A DNA stretch of 17,200 bases from JAKFWF01 sp031365375 (GTDB taxonomy: Bacteria > Pseudomonadota > Alphaproteobacteria > Rhizobiales > Hyphomicrobiaceae): contig JANLXZ010000135.1 in assembly GCA_031365375.1 (NCBI GenBank), positions 1 to 17,200 of the forward strand. Reading direction: 5' to 3'. The notes beneath the pieces were generated by a model that was not told the DNA's origin, did no database searches, and saw only the letters and a program-made list of their open reading frames with translations. The position numbers and the translations under genes were made by a program. Positions 14,304 through 17,200 of the stretch are shown piece by piece (the stretch's first letter is position 1; each line of letters starts with the position of its first letter).

Positions 14304-15017
14304 ATGCGCTCCGGATTACTCGCTCAGAAAGTGGGAATGACCCGCATCTTTACGGATGCCGGGGAACATATCCCTGTGACCGTGCTCAAGGTCGACCATT
14401 GTCAGGTCGTGGCCCACCGCACTGAGGACAGCAATGGCTATACCGCCTTGCAGCTCGGTGTCGGCAGCCGCAAACCGACCAATGTCAGCAAGGCCGAGCG
14501 GCAGCATTTCGCTGTCGCGAACGTCGAGCCGAAGCGCAAAATGGTCGAGTTTCGTGTCAGTCCCGACAACATGATAGATGTCGGCGCGGAAATCACGGTC
14601 AACCATTTCGTCACCGGCCAACTTGTCGATGTCACTGGTACCAACCAGGGCAAAGGTATGCAGGGTCCGATGAAGCGCTGGAACTTCTCCGGTCTTCGCG
14701 CCACTCACGGCGTGTCGATCAGCCATCGTAGCCACGGTTCGACCGGGCAACGCCAGGACCCAGGTAAGGTGTTCAAGGGCAAGAAGATGGCCGGAAACAT
14801 GGGCAACATGCGTGTCACCACGCAGAACCTTCAGGTCGTCAAGACGGACCTTGATCGTGGCCTCGTGATGATCAAGGGCGCGGTGCCCGGGACCAAGGGC
14901 GGCTGGGTTTTGATCCGCGATGCCGTCAAGAAGCCGCTGCACAAGGATGCGCCGAAGCCGGGTGCCTTCAAGGCGCCTGCCGCTGCCTCGCCTGCCACCG
15001 CCGGGGCGAAGGAGTAA
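14304..15017 (+). CDS. rplC: 50S ribosomal protein L3
   Basis: L3 (237 residues) initiates 50S assembly and reaches to the peptidyl-transferase centre. The start MRSGLLAQKVGMTRIF and the central GSTGQRQDPGKVFKGKKMAG (145-164), which holds the loop whose glutamine is methylated in Escherichia coli, are typical. The C-terminus after residue 215 is an Ala/Pro/Lys-rich tail, a feature of alphaproteobacterial L3. AGGA at 14291-14294 lies 9 nt before the ATG at 14304; an earlier in-frame GTG/ATG-like start at 14247 lacks similarity. Spacing to rplD is 5 bp. Confidence 0.97.
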   Translation: MRSGLLAQKVGMTRIFTDAGEHIPVTVLKVDHCQVVAHRTEDSNGYTALQLGVGSRKPTNVSKAERQHFAVANVEPKRKMVEFRVSPDNMIDVGAEITVNHFVTGQLVDVTGTNQGKGMQGPMKRWNFSGLRATHGVSISHRSHGSTGQRQDPGKVFKGKKMAGNMGNMRVTTQNLQVVKTDLDRGLVMIKGAVPGTKGGWVLIRDAVKKPLHKDAPKPGAFKAPAAASPATAGAKE

Positions 15018-15022
15018 TCACC

Positions 15023-15643
15023 ATGCAAGCGAACGTCACAACTCTCGAGAATGCTGCGGCCGGCACCGTCGAGCTCGACGAAGCCATCTTCGGCCTCGAG
15101 CCCCGTCAGGATCTCATCCAGCGCATGGTCCGCTGGCAACTCCTGAAACGGATGGCTGGAACGCATCACGCCCAAGACCGCTCGGAAGTGCATGTCACGG
15201 GCAAGAAAATGTACAAGCAGAAGGGGACCGGCAGCGCCCGTCACGGCGACAAGTCGGTGCCGCAGTGGCGAGGCGGTGGTAAGGCATTCGGTCCGAAGCC
15301 GCGCAGCCATGCTATCGGGTTGACCAAGAAGGTGCGCGCTCTCGCGCTCCGTCACGCTCTGTCCGCAAAAGCCAAGGCCGGCGAAATCGTCGTACTCGAT
15401 GCTGCAAAGTCGGTCACAGGTAAGACCGGCGATATGCGTCAACACTTCAGCAAGCTGCATCTCGAAAACGCGTTGATCATCGATGGTGCCGAGCTCGACG
15501 TGCCGTTTGCACGCGCTGCTCGCAACCTGCCGAACATCGACGTTCTGCCGGTGCAGGGCATCAATGTTTACGACATTCTGCGTCGCAAGAAACTCGTGCT
15601 GACCAAGGCTGCGATTCAGGCACTGGAGGCCCGCTTCAAATGA
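15023..15643 (+). CDS. rplD: 50S ribosomal protein L4
   Basis: L4 (206 residues) binds 23S rRNA, lines the exit tunnel and, in gammaproteobacteria, also represses the S10 operon. The extended tunnel loop is seen as KKMYKQKGTGSARHGDKSVPQWRGGGKAFGPKPRS, given here by its ends: KKMYKQKGTGSARHG and WRGGGKAFGPKPRS. The start MQANV is preceded by GGAG inside the end of rplC. The stop overlaps the rplW start by 4 bp (ATGA), implying translational coupling. Whether L4 regulates this operon in this lineage is unknown. Confidence 0.97.
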   Translation: MQANVTTLENAAAGTVELDEAIFGLEPRQDLIQRMVRWQLLKRMAGTHHAQDRSEVHVTGKKMYKQKGTGSARHGDKSVPQWRGGGKAFGPKPRSHAIGLTKKVRALALRHALSAKAKAGEIVVLDAAKSVTGKTGDMRQHFSKLHLENALIIDGAELDVPFARAARNLPNIDVLPVQGINVYDILRRKKLVLTKAAIQALEARFK

Positions 15644-15933
15644 ACAAGCTCAAATCCTACGACGTGATCCTGTCACCAGTGATCACGGAAAAAGCGACGA
15701 TGGCCTCGGAATACAACAAGGTCGTTTTCAAGGTGCGTCCCGACGCATCGAAGACCGACATCAAGGCTGCCGTCGAGCATCTTTTCAACGTCAAGGTGAA
15801 AGCCGTCAATACGCTGATCCGCAAGGGCAAGCTGAAACAATTTCGCGGTCGGAATGCACTCCTGAGCGACACCAAGAAAGCGGTTGTCACATTGGAAGCT
15901 GGCCACGCCATCGACGTGACGACGGGCCTCTAA
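15640..15933 (+). CDS. rplW: 50S ribosomal protein L23
   Basis: L23 (97 residues) lies at the tunnel exit and is the docking site for trigger factor and SRP. Canonical segments are YDVILSPVITEKATMASEYNK near the start (residues 7-27, slightly shortened here to its ends YDVILSPVITEK and SEYNK), then VEHLFNVKVKAVNTL and GHAIDVTTGL at the end. GGAGG at 15625-15629, within rplD, is its ribosome-binding site, and the start overlaps the rplD stop. Confidence 0.97.
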   Translation: MNKLKSYDVILSPVITEKATMASEYNKVVFKVRPDASKTDIKAAVEHLFNVKVKAVNTLIRKGKLKQFRGRNALLSDTKKAVVTLEAGHAIDVTTGL

Positions 15934-15958
15934 GGCTCTCGAGACACAGGGTAGTTAC

Positions 15959-16780
15959 ATGGCACTAAAGACATTTCGTCCAACGACACCGAGCTTGCGC
16001 CACCTGGTGCAGATTGACCGTAGCGGCCTATGGAAGGGCGCTCCGATCAAGATGCTTGTCGAAGGCAAGTCGAAGACCGGTGGCCGCAATACCGACGGAC
16101 GCATCACCATGCGTCATATCGGTGGCGGACATAAGCAAAGCTACCGATTGGTCGATTTCAGGCGTCGCAAACACGACATAGCCGCAGTCGTCGAGCGCTT
16201 GGAATATGATCCGAATCGGACCGCCTTCATCGCGTTGGTGAAGTACACCGATGGTGAGATGTCCTACATTCTGGCGCCGCAGCGGTTGGCCGTTGGCGAC
16301 AGCGTGATTTCGGGCGAAAAGGTTGACGTAAAGCCAGGCAATGCGATGCCGTTGGCCGCCATGCCGATCGGCACCATCGTGCACAACGTCGAGCTTAAGG
16401 TTGGCCGCGGTGGTCAACTTGCCCGCTCCGCCGGTTCCTACGTACAGCTGGTCGGTCGTGATAGCGGCTGGGCCGTGCTGAAATTGAATTCCGGCGAGAC
16501 CCGCAAGGTTCGCGCCGAGTGCATGGCCTCGATCGGTGCGGTCTCAAACCCGGATCATTCGAACCAGGTCATCGGTAAGGCTGGGCGTACGCGTTGGCTG
16601 GGTCGTCGTTCGACGGTTCGTTCGATTGCTATGAACCCTGTCGATCACCCGAACGGTGGTCGTACCAAGGGCGGCAAGCATTGGACGACGCCGTGGGGCA
16701 AGCCGACCAAGGGCTTCAAGACGCGCAAGAATAAATCGACGGACAAGTTCATCATTCGCGGCCGTCAGGCCAAGAAGTAA
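15959..16780 (+). CDS. rplB: 50S ribosomal protein L2, with an altered C-terminal motif
   Basis: L2 (273 residues) is a core 23S rRNA-binding protein needed for subunit association and peptidyl-transferase activity. The first 220 residues are canonical (GGGHKQSYRLVDF, RLEYDPNRTAFIALV, GQLARSAGSYVQLVGR, IGKAGRTRWLGRR). The C-terminal motif is unusual: the near-universal bacterial [21 protein letters not shown] reads here as MNPVDHPNGG, then RTKGGKHWTTPWG (226-247). So the second His of HPH is Asn232 and three residues (GEG) are absent; Asp229 and His230, equivalent to the functionally important Escherichia coli Asp228 and His229, remain. The frame is clean, so this is not a sequencing frameshift. 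AGGG at 15948-15951 precedes the ATG by 7 nt. Confidence 0.97.
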   Translation: MALKTFRPTTPSLRHLVQIDRSGLWKGAPIKMLVEGKSKTGGRNTDGRITMRHIGGGHKQSYRLVDFRRRKHDIAAVVERLEYDPNRTAFIALVKYTDGEMSYILAPQRLAVGDSVISGEKVDVKPGNAMPLAAMPIGTIVHNVELKVGRGGQLARSAGSYVQLVGRDSGWAVLKLNSGETRKVRAECMASIGAVSNPDHSNQVIGKAGRTRWLGRRSTVRSIAMNPVDHPNGGRTKGGKHWTTPWGKPTKGFKTRKNKSTDKFIIRGRQAKK

Positions 16781-16801
16781 TCGGACGCGAGGAGTTTCGA
16801 C

Positions 16802-17080
16802 GTGACACGTTCTGTCTGGAAAGGCCCGTTCATCGACGGTTATCTGCTGAAGAAAGCAGAGAAATCCCGTTCGTCTGGGCGCAGTGAGGTCATCAAGATC
16901 TGGAGCCGACGTTCCACGATCCTGCCGCAGTTCGTCGGCCTGACCTTCGGCGTCTACAACGGTCATAAGCATATTCCGGTCAATGTCAGTGAAGACATGA
17001 TCGGCATGAAGTTCGGCGAATTTTCTCCCACCAGGACCTTTACCGGTCATGGCGGCGATAAAAAAGCCGTCAGGAAGTGA
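16802..17080 (+). CDS. rpsS: 30S ribosomal protein S19
   Basis: S19 (92 residues) lies in the 30S head near the A-site finger. Canonical elements are RSVWKGPFIDGYLL at the start, the central IKIWSRRSTILPQFVGLTF and GHKHIPVNVSEDMIGMKFGEF, ending in a basic tail. The start codon is GTG at 16802, supported by GAGGAG at 16789-16794 with 7 nt spacing; no upstream ATG gives a better fit. It is 21 bp after rplB and 17 bp before rplV. Confidence 0.97.
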   Translation: MTRSVWKGPFIDGYLLKKAEKSRSSGRSEVIKIWSRRSTILPQFVGLTFGVYNGHKHIPVNVSEDMIGMKFGEFSPTRTFTGHGGDKKAVRK

Positions 17081-17097
17081 GAGGCTGAGATAATCCC

Positions 17098-17200
17098 ATG
17101 GGCAAGCCGAAACGCGAGCGTAGCCTGAAAGACACGGAAGCTCAGGCCGTGGCGAAGAACCTTCGGGTGTCGCCGCAGAAGCTGAACCTTGTCGCAGGCC
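17098..17200 (+). CDS. rplV: 50S ribosomal protein L22, N-terminal part (cut by the window edge)
   Basis: The frame opens at ATG 17098 and runs off the right edge after 34 residues. MGKPKRERSLKDTEAQAVAK followed by NLRVSPQKLNLVAG matches the start of alphaproteobacterial L22, whose beta loop (outside the window) lines the exit tunnel. TGAGA or GAGG at 17081-17090 may serve as ribosome-binding site. Its place after rpsS is the standard S10 operon order; rpsC and rplP would be expected next. Confidence 0.95.
   Translation, partial: MGKPKRERSLKDTEAQAVAKNLRVSPQKLNLVAG

Noticed and set aside
1..17200. CRISPR arrays, IS elements, tRNA/rRNA genes, attachment sites
   Set aside because: Searched by eye on both strands; no spaced direct-repeat array, transposase, or tRNA-like fold was found.

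Overview
The window looks like a chromosomal segment of an alphaproteobacterium with moderately high GC. The evidence is the character of the ribosomal proteins, EF-Tu and EF-G, the Tat-exported Liv-type binding protein, and a PHB-depolymerase-family esterase paired with a ribbon-helix-helix regulator. I cannot place it below class level from sequence alone. No plasmid, phage, IS, CRISPR, tRNA or rRNA feature was seen.

Layout. (1) 1-219 is the C-terminal end of a short-chain dehydrogenase. (2) 356-2088 on the + strand holds a probable promoter/operator, a CopG-like ribbon-helix-helix regulator and a PHB-depolymerase-family esterase, ending at a long palindrome (2101-2137) between convergent genes. 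(3) 8105-2150 on the - strand is a Liv-type ABC transporter: Tat-exported binding protein, then an intergenic region with three inverted repeats, LivH permease, and one 853-residue protein that fuses LivM permease with the LivG and LivF ATPases. A NADH pyrophosphatase (nudC) follows. (4) 8294-9229 on the + strand, divergent from the transporter, is a 3-hydroxyacyl-CoA dehydrogenase of the lambda-crystallin/carnitine-dehydrogenase type. (5) 9230-9546 is a gene-free 317 bp region with a probable promoter and a leader that can form several hairpins. (6) 9547 to the right edge is the str operon running into the S10 operon: rpsL, rpsG, fusA, tuf, rpsJ, rplC, rplD, rplW, rplB, rpsS and the start of rplV.

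Function. The right half makes core translation parts: 30S proteins S12, S7, S10 and S19, 50S proteins L3, L4, L23, L2 and L22, and elongation factors G and Tu. The left half is metabolic: uptake of amino-acid-like solutes, (S)-3-hydroxyacyl-type oxidation, polyester/ester hydrolysis, and NADH or NAD-cap hydrolysis. Nothing in the sequence ties the two halves together.

Most of the window is ordinary. The points worth a second look are the three-domain Liv fusion, a symmetric array of four CATCC/GGATG boxes over the regulator's promoter and ribosome-binding site, the structured leader before rpsL, the altered C-terminal motif in ribosomal protein L2, and the palindromes between the binding-protein and permease genes. 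I found no convincing new multi-gene system.
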